64,000 nt of DNA from Streptomyces sp. NA04227. GTDB taxonomy: Bacteria > Actinomycetota > Actinomycetes > Streptomycetales > Streptomycetaceae. This document shows positions 53,516-62,091 of this stretch, in pieces; position 1 is the stretch's first letter, and every line of letters starts with the position of its first letter. The translations under genes and the position numbers were made by a program. Where the stretch lies: contig NZ_CP054918.1 in NCBI RefSeq assembly GCF_013364195.1, positions 4,081,001 through 4,145,000 on the forward strand, read 5' to 3'. The notes below the pieces were generated by a model. It ran no database searches. It worked only from the letters and a program-made list of their open reading frames with translations, and was not told where the DNA came from.

Positions 53516-54328
53516 ATGACCGTGACCTCGCCCCAGGGGCGTACCGAACCGCTGCGGCCGGACGGGAGTCCGGTCCGGGTGCTGGTGGTGGACGACGAGC
53601 AGTCCGTCGCCGAGTTGTTGTCGATGGCGCTGCGCTACGAGGGCTGGCAGATCCGGCATGCCGAGGACGGCGCCGGTGCGGTCCGCGCCGCCCGCGCGTT
53701 CCGGCCGCATGCCGTGGTCCTGGACATGGCGCTGCCGGACATGGACGGGCTGTCGGCCCTGGGCCGGCTCCGGCGCGAACTGCCGGACGTGCCCGTGCTG
53801 TTCCTCGCCGCCAGGGACGCGGGCGAAGGACGGATAGCCGGACTGACCGCGGGCGGCGACGACTGTGTGACCAAGCCCTTCGGCCTGGAGGACGTGGTGG
53901 CCCGGCTGCGCGGGCTGATCCGCCGCTCCGGCGCCGTCGACCGGCGCACGGAGTCGGTCCTGGTGGTCGGCGATCTCACCCTCGACGAGGAGAGCCACGA
54001 GGTGACCCGCGCGGGCGTCTCCATCCACCTCACGGCCACCGAGTTCGAGCTGCTGCGCTTCCTCATGCGCAATCCGCGCCGCGTCCTCAGCAAGCCGCAG
54101 ATCCTGGACCGTGTGTGGTCGTACGACTTCGGCGGCCAGGCCAATGTCGTCGAGCTCTACATCTCCTACCTGCGCCGCAAGATCGACCGGGGCCGGGAAC
54201 CGATGATCCACACGCGGCGGGGCGCCGGGTACCTGATCAAGCCCGCACCCGCGCCCGCACCTGCCCCCGCGCCTACTCGGGCCCCGGCATCGGCCCCGGC
54301 ACCGGCCTTGACCACGACGTCCCGCTGA
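53516..54328 (+). CDS. OmpR-family response regulator (orphan)
   Basis: The 270-residue protein has a receiver domain (residues about 20-135). It holds acidic residues in LVVDDEQ, phosphorylation site Asp70 in VVLDMALPD, and Lys in CVTKPF. A winged-helix Trans_reg_C domain follows (about 145-245: EVTRAGVSIHLTATEFELLRFL, VVELYISYLRRKIDRG, HTRRGAGYLIKP). An Ala/Pro-rich tail of about 28 residues ends it. The ATG at 53516 is preferred over an upstream in-frame start because the upstream part is a CTCATCCCC-repeat region. No histidine kinase gene is adjacent. Confidence 0.93.
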   Translation: MTVTSPQGRTEPLRPDGSPVRVLVVDDEQSVAELLSMALRYEGWQIRHAEDGAGAVRAARAFRPHAVVLDMALPDMDGLSALGRLRRELPDVPVLFLAARDAGEGRIAGLTAGGDDCVTKPFGLEDVVARLRGLIRRSGAVDRRTESVLVVGDLTLDEESHEVTRAGVSIHLTATEFELLRFLMRNPRRVLSKPQILDRVWSYDFGGQANVVELYISYLRRKIDRGREPMIHTRRGAGYLIKPAPAPAPAPAPTRAPASAPAPALTTTSR

Positions 54329-54396
54329 GCCGCCTCCTCGCCCCCCCGGCACCGCCCCTGTCGGCCCGCCGCCTCCTCCCGTAAGCAGCGCTCCCC

Positions 54397-55449
54397 TCAC
54401 GGCTTCCGGCGCAGGCGCAGGTCCGCCACGATCGGGAGGTGGTCGGAGGCCAGGGTGTTCACCACCTCGGAGTTCAGGACTCGTACGCCCTCGCCGACCG
54501 TCACGTAGTCGATCCGCTTGACCGGAGCGGCTGCCGGGAACGTCGGCGCGGCGGGGTCGGCGTCCGTCAACTCCTGCCAGAGCGGGGCGAGTTCGGCGGC
54601 GCCGGGTTCCGCGTTGAAGTCGCCGAGCAGGATCTGGCGGGGGCAGCGGCCGTGCCGGTCGCAGTCCTCGGCGAGGATGCGCCGGGTGTCGGCGACCTGG
54701 GCGGTGCGTACGGCGGGGTCGGGGCGGTAGTCGAGGTGCGTGGAGTAGATGTGCACCGGCAGGCCGCGCACCCGTACGACGACCTCGGGGAAGCCCGGCG
54801 CCGGGGCGGGCACGGGGTTCGGGTCCTGCGTGGACAGCCGGGTGATGTCGTGGTTCACGGTCTCGGTGAACCGGTACCGCGAGAGCACCGCCGGGCCGTA
54901 CTCCCGTCGCGGGGCGCCCTCGGACGGCGGGTCGAAGCTGTATATGGGCGCGAAGTAGACGTGCATACCGAGCCGTTCGGCCAGCTCGGTCGCGAGGTCG
55001 CGCCACTGGCTGCGGGCGCCCCAGTGGACGTCCACCTCCTGGAGGCCGATCACGTCCGCGTCGAGTGCGCGCAGCGCCGCCTCCTGCCGGTCCACGTCGA
55101 AGACACTGTCCGCGCCCGCGCCCGCGTGGATGTTGTACGTGGCGACACGCAGCGGCACGGAGTCCCAGGCCGCCGACTGCTCGCGTACGGGCGACGGTGG
55201 CGTTCCGTCGGACGTGTTCGTTGCCGTCCTCGCCGTCGCCGCCCTCGTCGCCGCCGTCGCCGGTGACGCCAGCGGGGCCAGGAGCGAGGCGGCGGCCGCG
55301 AGGGAGGCGAGCGCCGAGACGGACACGAGGGGGACGGGTGAGCGGCGGGTCGGGGTGCCGAGACGTGAACGGCCGTGCGGGGAAAGGGGCTTGAGCCCCG
55401 AGTGGCTCCCTGAGCCGAGTTCTGGTGCGTGCCGAGGCAGTGGAGACAT
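54397..55449 (-). CDS. secreted endonuclease/exonuclease/phosphatase (EEP) family protein
   Basis: The 350-residue product has a basic N-terminus and a hydrophobic signal or anchor segment (VPLVSVSALASLAAAASLLAPLAS, about 40-63). The EEP fold follows: VATYNIHAGAG (Asn), DVIGLQEVD (catalytic Glu), YSTHLDYR (His/Asp), ILLGDFNAEPGA (Asp/Asn) and LASDHLPIVADL (catalytic Asp-His). These are the Mg2+ and phosphate residues of the family. Extracellular phosphodiesterase, sphingomyelinase or DNase activity are the options; the sequence does not choose. It converges with the OmpR regulator gene. Confidence 0.88.
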   Translation of the reverse strand: MSPLPRHAPELGSGSHSGLKPLSPHGRSRLGTPTRRSPVPLVSVSALASLAAAASLLAPLASPATAATRAATARTATNTSDGTPPSPVREQSAAWDSVPLRVATYNIHAGAGADSVFDVDRQEAALRALDADVIGLQEVDVHWGARSQWRDLATELAERLGMHVYFAPIYSFDPPSEGAPRREYGPAVLSRYRFTETVNHDITRLSTQDPNPVPAPAPGFPEVVVRVRGLPVHIYSTHLDYRPDPAVRTAQVADTRRILAEDCDRHGRCPRQILLGDFNAEPGAAELAPLWQELTDADPAAPTFPAAAPVKRIDYVTVGEGVRVLNSEVVNTLASDHLPIVADLRLRRKP

Positions 55450-55780
55450 CCGACTTCCCTGGGGTCAGGTCCGGCTTCGGGGGCCGGAGTCAGGTCCGGT
55501 GGCTGATCCGATGTCAGGGGTGCGCGCAGCACCGTACCGCTCCCGGCCGTCACTGAACCCGTACGCGACACGTGCGGCGAGTGACCGTGAGCTTGCGAGG
55601 GGCGGATTGGCGGAAGTTTGCGTTCCGCTTGGCTTCGGGGACCGTCGCCCGCGTGCGCGAAGTTGAACACGATCCGGGGTTTCCGTGAACGCTCCGGTGC
55701 GGGCAGACTCGCCCTGTGGCCGGGCCCGGTGAGGGCCGAGCGCGGCTGGTCGGGCATGGGGCGACGGGAAGAAGAGGACC
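55450..55780. other. 331-bp gene-free divergent region
   Basis: Spacer between the EEP-family gene and the TetR-family gene, transcribed away from each other. No clear operator palindrome or gene was seen. Both promoters should lie here. Confidence 0.5.
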
Positions 55781-56578
55781 ATGGTGAAGGCAGCCGAAGG
55801 AACCCGCCGTCCCGCGCGCAGCAGTGTCTGGCTGGAGCGGTCGGCGGCGCGTGGCGCGACGGACCGGCGCAGTGATCAGCCGAGCGGTCTGGACCGTGCG
55901 CGGATCACGGCGGCGACCGTGCGGCTGCTCGACGCCGAGGGGCTCGCCAAGTTCTCCATGCGGCGGCTGGCAGCCGAACTCCACGTCACCGCCATGTCGG
56001 TGTACTGGTACGTGGACACCAAGGACGACCTGCTCGAACTCGCACTGGACGCCGTCTACGGTGAAATGACCCTGCCCGTCGGGGAATTGGGCACCGAGGA
56101 CTGGCGGGACCAGTTGCGCGCGCTGGCCGCCGAGTACCGCTCGCTCCACGTACGCCACCCGTGGGTTTCCCCGCTCACCGGCAACTATCTCAACATCGGC
56201 CCCCGGGCACGGGAGTTCTCGCACGCCGTACAGCGGGTGGTGCGCGGCACCGGGCTCGGGCCCCAGGGGCAGATGGGGGCGATCTCGGCGGTCTTCCAGT
56301 TCGTGTACGGATTCGGCACCATCGAGGGGCAGTTCATCCGGCGCTGCGCCAACGCCGGTGTCAGCCAGGACGATTACCTGTGCGAGGCGCTCCGGGGCGT
56401 CAACACCGACCCCGAACTCGCCGACTCCCTCAAGCAGGCCACCGGCCTCATCGAGGCGGGCGGCGCCGAGAGTGTCGAGGAGATGCGCGAACGCGATTTC
56501 CGCTGGGCACTCGACCTGCTGATCTCGGGCATCGAGGTCGCGGTCGGCGCCGAGTCGATTCCCCCGCCCAGGAGTTGA
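55781..56578 (+). CDS. TetR-family transcriptional regulator
   Basis: The 265-residue protein has a disordered N-terminus of about 38 residues. The TetR helix-turn-helix follows (RITAATVRLLDAEGLAKFSMRRLAAELHVTAMSVYWYVDTKDDLLE, about 41-87). The C-terminal ligand domain resembles TetR_C_1 (Tet-repressor-like; HPWVSPLTGNYLNIGPRAR). The ATG at 55781 is supported by GGAAGAAGAGG upstream. It converges with the WYL-domain gene, whose stop is only 13 bp away. The regulated gene is unknown. Confidence 0.88.
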   Translation: MVKAAEGTRRPARSSVWLERSAARGATDRRSDQPSGLDRARITAATVRLLDAEGLAKFSMRRLAAELHVTAMSVYWYVDTKDDLLELALDAVYGEMTLPVGELGTEDWRDQLRALAAEYRSLHVRHPWVSPLTGNYLNIGPRAREFSHAVQRVVRGTGLGPQGQMGAISAVFQFVYGFGTIEGQFIRRCANAGVSQDDYLCEALRGVNTDPELADSLKQATGLIEAGGAESVEEMRERDFRWALDLLISGIEVAVGAESIPPPRS

Positions 56579-56591
56579 GCCCGGGGACGAC

Positions 56592-57575
56592 TCACGAACT
56601 CCCTTCTGAGGTAGGGGAGTTGGGGCCGCCTGCCCTGCTGAACCGGGCGCCCCACTCATGGATCCGGTCGACCAGTTCGGGCGGCTGAAGGACGGTGAAG
56701 TCGGCCTCCAGGGAGCCGAGGGCGAGGATCGTCCAGTCGAGGTTGTCGGCGTTCATACGGACCCGGCAGTGCTCGGCGTCGACCTCTTCCACTGTGCTCC
56801 ACCGGCCGATCCGTTCGCGTACGGAGGCGGCCGGGGAATCCACCAACGCCTCCACGCGGCGCGGCAGTTGCACCAGGCGGGCGCGGATGAACTCGGCGGC
56901 GTCGGCGGCGGGAAGTTCGCGCGGCCGGAAGCGGGCGCCGGTGCCCTGGGGCGCGCTGAGCCGGTCGAGGCGGAAGCTGCGCCAGTCGTGCCGGGTCAGG
57001 TCGTAGGCGACGAGGTACCAGCGGCGGCCGAGCGGAACAAGGCGGTGCGGTTCGACGTGCCGCTCGGTGGCGCGGCCGTCGGCGGAGGTGTACGAGAAGC
57101 GGAGCTGTTCGGTGTCGCGGCAGGACATGGCCACCTCGGTCAGCACCGTGGGATCGATGTTCGCCGCGGCCGGGCCGACCCAGCCCGCGGGTACCGTCAT
57201 CGCGCCCAGCGCCTCCACCCGGCGGCGCAGCCGGGCGGGCATCACCCGTACGACCTTGGCCAGCGCCCGTACCGAGGACTCGGCGATGCCCTCGACCGTG
57301 CCCTGTGCGGCGGTCTGGAGCCCGACCGCCAGGGCGACCGCCTCGTCGTCGTCGATCACCAGCGGGGGCAGGGCCGCGCCCGCGGCGAGCTGATAACCGC
57401 CGTCCACCCCGCGCCGCGCCTCCACGGGATAGCCGATCTCGCGCAGCCGGTCCACGTCCCGGCGCAGGGTGCGCGGTGAGACCTCCAGCCGCTCGGCCAG
57501 CTCGGTGCCGGGCCAGAAGCGGTGGGTCTGGAGCAGGGACAGCAGACGCAGGGTCCGGGTGCTGGTGTTCGCCAT
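56592..57575 (-). CDS. WYL-domain (DeoR-type HTH) regulator
   Basis: The 327-residue protein has an N-terminal HTH_11 domain (RTLRLLSLLQTHRFW, LEVSPRTLRRDVDRLREIGYPV) and a WYL domain (about 140-220: LRFSYTSADGR, EPHRLVPLGRRWYLVAYDL). A WCX-type C-terminal domain (about 245-320) follows. Such proteins sense a nucleotide or small ligand and regulate neighbours. The ATG at 57575 is preferred over an upstream in-frame start. It is divergent from a DinB-family gene, a common pairing that suggests it controls that gene. Confidence 0.92.
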   Translation of the reverse strand: MANTSTRTLRLLSLLQTHRFWPGTELAERLEVSPRTLRRDVDRLREIGYPVEARRGVDGGYQLAAGAALPPLVIDDDEAVALAVGLQTAAQGTVEGIAESSVRALAKVVRVMPARLRRRVEALGAMTVPAGWVGPAAANIDPTVLTEVAMSCRDTEQLRFSYTSADGRATERHVEPHRLVPLGRRWYLVAYDLTRHDWRSFRLDRLSAPQGTGARFRPRELPAADAAEFIRARLVQLPRRVEALVDSPAASVRERIGRWSTVEEVDAEHCRVRMNADNLDWTILALGSLEADFTVLQPPELVDRIHEWGARFSRAGGPNSPTSEGSS

Positions 57576-57739
57576 GCTCGGGATTGTTCCGTAATTCAGG
57601 ACAGAAAGTGGCCGCAATGGCTTCTATCGTCGTTCTTGAGCGACGGGGCGGAGCGCAAGCTCCGAAGCCCTGGCCTCGGACGTCGCGCAGCCCGCGACAG
57701 CAGCTTCAGAACCGGCAGAACCTACGGAAGGTGTGGATC

Positions 57740-58315
57740 ATGACCGTCAAGCAGGCGACGACCCCCAACCCCGGCCAGTCCGTCCGGAACGGCCAGGCCC
57801 CCGCCCTCACCGGCGAGCGCGCCGACCTCCTGGAGACCCTGGCCACGCACCGGCAGTTCCTGCGCCTGACCACGCGCGACCTGACCGACGAGCAGGTGGG
57901 CCGCCGTACCACCGTCAGCGAGCTTTGCCTGGGCGGACTGATCAAGCACGTCGCCGCGGTCGAGCGGGGGTGGCACGGCTTCATCGTCGACGGCCCTTCG
58001 GCGATGCCGAACTTCACCGAGTGGACCGAGGAGGACTTCGCCCGCCGCACCGACGAGTTCCGGATGCTGCCGGGCGAGACGCTGGCCGGAGTGCTCGCCG
58101 ACTACGCCGAAGTGGCCCGTGGGACGGACGAGTTGATCGCCTCGCTGCCCGACCTGGACGCTTCCCACCCGCTGCCCGAGGCACCCTGGTTCGAGCCGGG
58201 CGGTCGCTGGTCGGTGCGCCGGGTGCTGCTGCACATCATCGCGGAGACCGCCCAGCACGCGGGCCACGCCGACATCATCCGCGAGGGCCTGGACGGCGCG
58301 AAGAGCATGGGCTGA
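57740..58315 (+). CDS. DinB-family protein (mycothiol-dependent-like)
   Basis: The 191-residue protein is a four-helix-bundle DinB/MDMPI-type protein. It carries a plausible metal triad: His in LIKHVAAVERGWHG, and two His in HIIAETAQHAGHADIIRE. The family includes thiol-dependent S-transferases; in actinobacteria mycothiol is the usual cofactor. Substrate unknown. The ATG at 57740 has GGAAGG 8 nt upstream; a GTG three codons earlier is possible. It is divergent from the WYL regulator across 164 bp with an AT-rich centre (57583-57610). Confidence 0.9.
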   Translation: MTVKQATTPNPGQSVRNGQAPALTGERADLLETLATHRQFLRLTTRDLTDEQVGRRTTVSELCLGGLIKHVAAVERGWHGFIVDGPSAMPNFTEWTEEDFARRTDEFRMLPGETLAGVLADYAEVARGTDELIASLPDLDASHPLPEAPWFEPGGRWSVRRVLLHIIAETAQHAGHADIIREGLDGAKSMG

Positions 58316-58409
58316 GCCGCCCAACAGGCGGCGGCCGCCGGGCCCTTGGCAACCCTCGACGAGTGGCGACGAGTGGCTGACGGGTAACTCCCCTTGCCCA
58401 GGGCCCGGT

Positions 58410-59237
58410 TCACAACTGAGGCAGCGCCTCCCCGCGCACCGCCTGGATGTCGAGTTCGACCCGCAGCGTCGTACCGATCGCCGCGATGCCGGTCTTCAGT
58501 ACCTGGTTGTAGTTCATCGCGAAGTCCTCGCGGCGCAGTTCGGCCGTGGCGCGGAAGGCGGCGCGGGTGCCGCCCCAGGGGTCCGGTCCGGTGCCGAGGT
58601 AGCCGAGGTCCAGGTCGACCTCGCGCAGGACGCCGTGCATCCCGAGTTCGCCGTGCACCATCCAGCGGCCGGGCCCGGCCGGGGTGAGACTGTGCGAGCG
58701 GTAGGTGATCTCCGGGAACCGCTCCACGTCCAGGAAGTCGGGCGACTTCAGGTGGCCGTCGCGCAGCGCGTTGCCCGTGTCGAGGGAGGCCGGGGCGATG
58801 GTCGCGGACACCCGTGAAGTGCCTGGGTTCTCAGGGGAGTTGGCGATGTCGATGCGGGCCCCGAAGTCCAGGAACCGTCCCCGCACACTGGAGATGCCCA
58901 GGTGCTGGGCGACGGCCGTCACCGAGGAGTGCGCGGGGTCGACGGTCCAGGGGCCGGGCGGCGGGAGTGCGTGCCCGTCCTGCCGGGCCAGTTCGATCCG
59001 GCCGAGCTCGGCCCGGCCGCTCGCGGTCACGAACGCCGTTCTGGCGAGCGGCTCGTAGCCGACGGCGGTGACGATCACCGTGTACGGACCGGGGGTCAGC
59101 GGCGCCCCCGTGCGCACCGCGCCCTCCGCGTCGACCTCGGCACGCAGCACCTGCGTACCCGCCATATCGGTCAGCGTGACAACGGCATGGGGCACCGCCC
59201 ACCCGTCCCGCGTGCCGATCCGTGCGCTGACTGCCAT
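58410..59237 (-). CDS. YceI-family protein with N-terminal carboxypeptidase-regulatory-like domain
   Basis: The 275-residue protein has an N-terminal beta-sandwich of the carboxypeptidase-regulatory-like type (about 8-90: WAVPHAVVTLTDMAGTQVL, TPGPYTVIVTAVGYEPLA). A YceI lipid-binding domain follows (about 95-270: WTVDPAHSSVTAVAQHLG, VRGRFLDFGARIDI, SPDFLDVERFPEITYRS). YceI proteins bind isoprenoid or amphiphilic lipids. No signal peptide is present. The added domain closely resembles the C-terminal repeats of the MFS exporter encoded upstream on the same strand; a hairpin separates the two genes. Confidence 0.88.
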   Translation of the reverse strand: MAVSARIGTRDGWAVPHAVVTLTDMAGTQVLRAEVDAEGAVRTGAPLTPGPYTVIVTAVGYEPLARTAFVTASGRAELGRIELARQDGHALPPPGPWTVDPAHSSVTAVAQHLGISSVRGRFLDFGARIDIANSPENPGTSRVSATIAPASLDTGNALRDGHLKSPDFLDVERFPEITYRSHSLTPAGPGRWMVHGELGMHGVLREVDLDLGYLGTGPDPWGGTRAAFRATAELRREDFAMNYNQVLKTGIAAIGTTLRVELDIQAVRGEALPQL

Positions 59238-59277
59238 CGCTTCAACCGCCTTGTGTTCAAGGTGAGTTACGTGTGAG

Positions 59278-59338
59278 GGGCCCCGACGGCGGCGCGAGCG
59301 GCCGTCCCCTGCCGCTGGGTCGCGCGCCGTCGGGGCCC
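59278..59338 (-). terminator. long hairpin between the MFS and YceI genes
   Basis: GGGCCCCGACGGC (59278-59290) pairs with GCCGTCGGGGCCC (59326-59338). The stem continues inward as GCGCGA/TCGCGC after one bulged G. It is downstream of the MFS gene on its strand, so it should end that transcript. Confidence 0.75.
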
Positions 59339-59442
59339 GTTCCCGTGACCCGGGCGGCGGTGTCCTCCGCTCAAAGGCACCGGCGGGGCCGACGGGAACC
59401 CGGGGCGGCCGCCGCACCTGGCGGGGTGCGGCGACCGGGTAA

Positions 59443-62010
59443 CTAGGGCCTGTCCGGGTGGGCGAGTTGGATGTCGTGACCGGCCGTGTCGCCGCCGGTC
59501 ACGTGCAGGGAGGTCGCGGTGGGCGGGTAGCCGGTGGCGATCACCGTGTACTGCCCGGCGTCCAGATCGGTGAAGACGTACGCGCCGTCCTCGCCCGTCG
59601 TCGCGACCGCGACCACATTGCCCACGGCGTCGACGAGCGTGACCCGCGCGTCCCCCAGCGGACGGCCCGCGGCGGACACCGTGCCCCGCGCCTCGGCGCC
59701 CGGGTCGAGCGCGATCTCGACGCGGGTGACCCCCGCGCCGCCGATCTCCACGGGACGGGCCAGCGGACGGTAGCCGCTCGCGTTGACCGCGAGCGTGACC
59801 GGCCCCGGCACCAGCCCGGCGAAGTGGAACGCGCCCCGCTCGTCCGTGGTCGCGGTGGCGAGGACCTCGCCCCGGACATCCGTCACGACGACCACGGCCG
59901 CCGTCACCGGCCCCTCGCCCGCCACGGTCGTGACCACGCCGGACAGCCCGCTGGCCCCGCTGAGCAGCAGGTCGTACGTGACCGGCTCGCCCGTCACCAC
60001 GACGGTCGCGGCATGCGGCCGGAACCCCTCGGCGGAGGCGATCAGGACGTACGTACCCGCGCCGGGCGCCGCCACCTCGTACCCGCCCTCCGGCCCGGCG
60101 AAGGACCGGCCGACCTGCCGCCCGACCAGCGAGGTCAGGGTGACTGCGGCGCCCGGGACGGGCGCGTCCTCGGCGCCGCGGACATGGCCGGTGACGGGGA
60201 TGCCGGAGGTCGCGTCAGCGGGAGCGGCTTCGGTCGGGGTGACCTCCGCCGGGGAAGCCTCCGTCGGAACGGTCTCCGTCGGAACGGCGTCCGCAGCGCG
60301 TGCGAGACCGGAGCCCTCCGAACCGGCCGCGGAATCAGCGGAGTTGGAGGTGGCTGCCGCACCCCGCAGCGGCACCTCCTTGATGAACAGCACGGCGAGC
60401 AGGGAGAGGGCGGCCAGCGGGGCGGCGTAGAGGAAGACGTCCGCGATGCCGTGGCCGTAGGCGCTCTCCATCACCTGGCGCAGGGGTGCGGGCATGGCGT
60501 CGAGGTCGGGAATGCTGCCGTGGCCGCCGCCCTCGGCGGCGAGTTTCGCGCCCTCGGGGCCGAGGTCGGTCAGGCCGTCCTTGACGTAGTCGGTGATGCG
60601 GTGGGCCATCATCGCGCCGAGCGCGGAGACGCCCATCGCGCCGCCGAGCGAGCGGAAGAAGGCGACGACGGAGCTGGCGGAGCCCAGGTCGGAGGGGGCG
60701 ACCTGGTTCTGCGTGCACAGCACCAGGTTCTGCATCATCATGCCGATACCGAGGCCGAGCACGGCCATGTACAGCGCGAGCAGCCAGTACTCGGTGTCGT
60801 AGCGCATGGTGCCGAGCAGGCCCAGGCCCGCGGTGGTCAGCAGGCTGCCCGCGAGCAGCCAGGCCTTCCAGCGGCCGGTCTTGGTGACCACGATGCCCGC
60901 GCCGGTCGAGGAGAGGAACAGACCGGCGATGAGCGGGATGGTCATCACCCCGGACATGGTCGGCGACTTGCCGCGCGCGAGCTGGAAGTACTGGCTGAAG
61001 AAGACCGTGGCCGTGAACATCGCCACCCCGACGAACAGCGAGGCGATCGAGGCCAGCGTGATCGTACGGTTGCGGAACAGCCGCAGCGGGATGATCGGTT
61101 CGCTCGCCCTGGTCTCCACCAGAAGGAAGAGCAGTCCGAGCAGGACCGCGCCGCCGACCATCGCGTACGTCTGGGTGGACAGCCAGTCGTACTTGTCACC
61201 GGCGAAGGTGATCCAGATGAGCAGCAGGCTGACCGCGGCCGTGATGAGGAAGGCGCCGCCCCAGTCGACCTTGACGTCCCGCTTCACGACGGGCAGGTGC
61301 AGGGTCCGCTGGAGGACGATCAGCGCGATCACCGCGAAGGGCACGCCGACGTAGAAGCACCAGCGCCAGCCGAGCCAGGAGGTGTCGGTGATGACGCCGC
61401 CGAGCAGCGGCCCGCCGACGGTGGCCACCGCGAAGGTCGCGCCGAGGTAGCCGCTGTAACGGCCGCGCTCGCGCGGGGAGATCATCGCAGCCATGACGAT
61501 CTGGGCGAGCGCGGTGAGACCGCCGACGCCGACGCCCTGCACGACGCGGCAGGCGATCAGCATCGCGGGGTTCTGCGCGAGACCGGCGACCACCGAGCCG
61601 AGGACGTAGATGACCAGGGCTATCTGGACGAGCGCCTTCTTGGAGAAGAGGTCGGCGAGCTTCCCCCACAGCGGTGTGCTCGCCGTCATCGACAGCAGCG
61701 CCGCCGTGACGACCCAGGTGTAGGCGCTCTGGCCGCCGCCCAGGTCACCGATGATCTCGGGCAGGGCGTTGGACACGATGGTCGACGACAGGATGGCGAC
61801 GAACATGCCGAGCAGCAGCCCGGACAGCGCCTCCATGATCTGCCGGTGCGTCATCGGCGCGTTGGCGTCGTGGTCGGCCTGTTTGCCGTGGGAGGGGCGC
61901 CCGGCGCGGTGTGCGCCGTTGCCGTGCGCCGTGCGCGGGGGATTGCCCTGCGCAGCGGCCTGTTCGGCGTCGCCGCCCCGCACACCGGTGTCTGGTGTGG
62001 TCGTTGCCAT
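59443..62010 (-). CDS. DHA2-type MFS drug exporter fused to carboxypeptidase-regulatory-like repeats
   Basis: The 855-residue protein has an N-terminal 14-helix EmrB/QacA-type proton-coupled exporter (about 55-560). Its signatures include GKLADLFSKKALVQ (motif A), ACRVVQGVGVGGLTALAQ and GATFAVATVGGPLLGGVI (motif C). After a Ser/Thr/Glu-rich linker (about 565-600) come three carboxypeptidase-regulatory-like beta-sandwich repeats (about 602-685, 686-770, 772-850). Each has GAAVTLTSLVGR-, AVVVVTDVRGEV- or ARVTLVDAVGNV-type strands and a GTYV/GPVTL/GQYTV strand. Ordinary DHA2 exporters are about 500-550 residues without this tail. AAAGGA precedes the ATG. It follows a MarR regulator gene 81 bp upstream on the same strand, in an emrR-emrB-like arrangement. 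Confidence 0.92.
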   Translation of the reverse strand: MATTTPDTGVRGGDAEQAAAQGNPPRTAHGNGAHRAGRPSHGKQADHDANAPMTHRQIMEALSGLLLGMFVAILSSTIVSNALPEIIGDLGGGQSAYTWVVTAALLSMTASTPLWGKLADLFSKKALVQIALVIYVLGSVVAGLAQNPAMLIACRVVQGVGVGGLTALAQIVMAAMISPRERGRYSGYLGATFAVATVGGPLLGGVITDTSWLGWRWCFYVGVPFAVIALIVLQRTLHLPVVKRDVKVDWGGAFLITAAVSLLLIWITFAGDKYDWLSTQTYAMVGGAVLLGLLFLLVETRASEPIIPLRLFRNRTITLASIASLFVGVAMFTATVFFSQYFQLARGKSPTMSGVMTIPLIAGLFLSSTGAGIVVTKTGRWKAWLLAGSLLTTAGLGLLGTMRYDTEYWLLALYMAVLGLGIGMMMQNLVLCTQNQVAPSDLGSASSVVAFFRSLGGAMGVSALGAMMAHRITDYVKDGLTDLGPEGAKLAAEGGGHGSIPDLDAMPAPLRQVMESAYGHGIADVFLYAAPLAALSLLAVLFIKEVPLRGAAATSNSADSAAGSEGSGLARAADAVPTETVPTEASPAEVTPTEAAPADATSGIPVTGHVRGAEDAPVPGAAVTLTSLVGRQVGRSFAGPEGGYEVAAPGAGTYVLIASAEGFRPHAATVVVTGEPVTYDLLLSGASGLSGVVTTVAGEGPVTAAVVVVTDVRGEVLATATTDERGAFHFAGLVPGPVTLAVNASGYRPLARPVEIGGAGVTRVEIALDPGAEARGTVSAAGRPLGDARVTLVDAVGNVVAVATTGEDGAYVFTDLDAGQYTVIATGYPPTATSLHVTGGDTAGHDIQLAHPDRP

Positions 62011-62091
62011 GGAGGTCCTTTGCTTGCGTGCTTCGTCGCTTGCGCGTGTGTGCCGGTGCGCCGGTGTGCTTCGTCTGTGCTTCGTCGTCGT

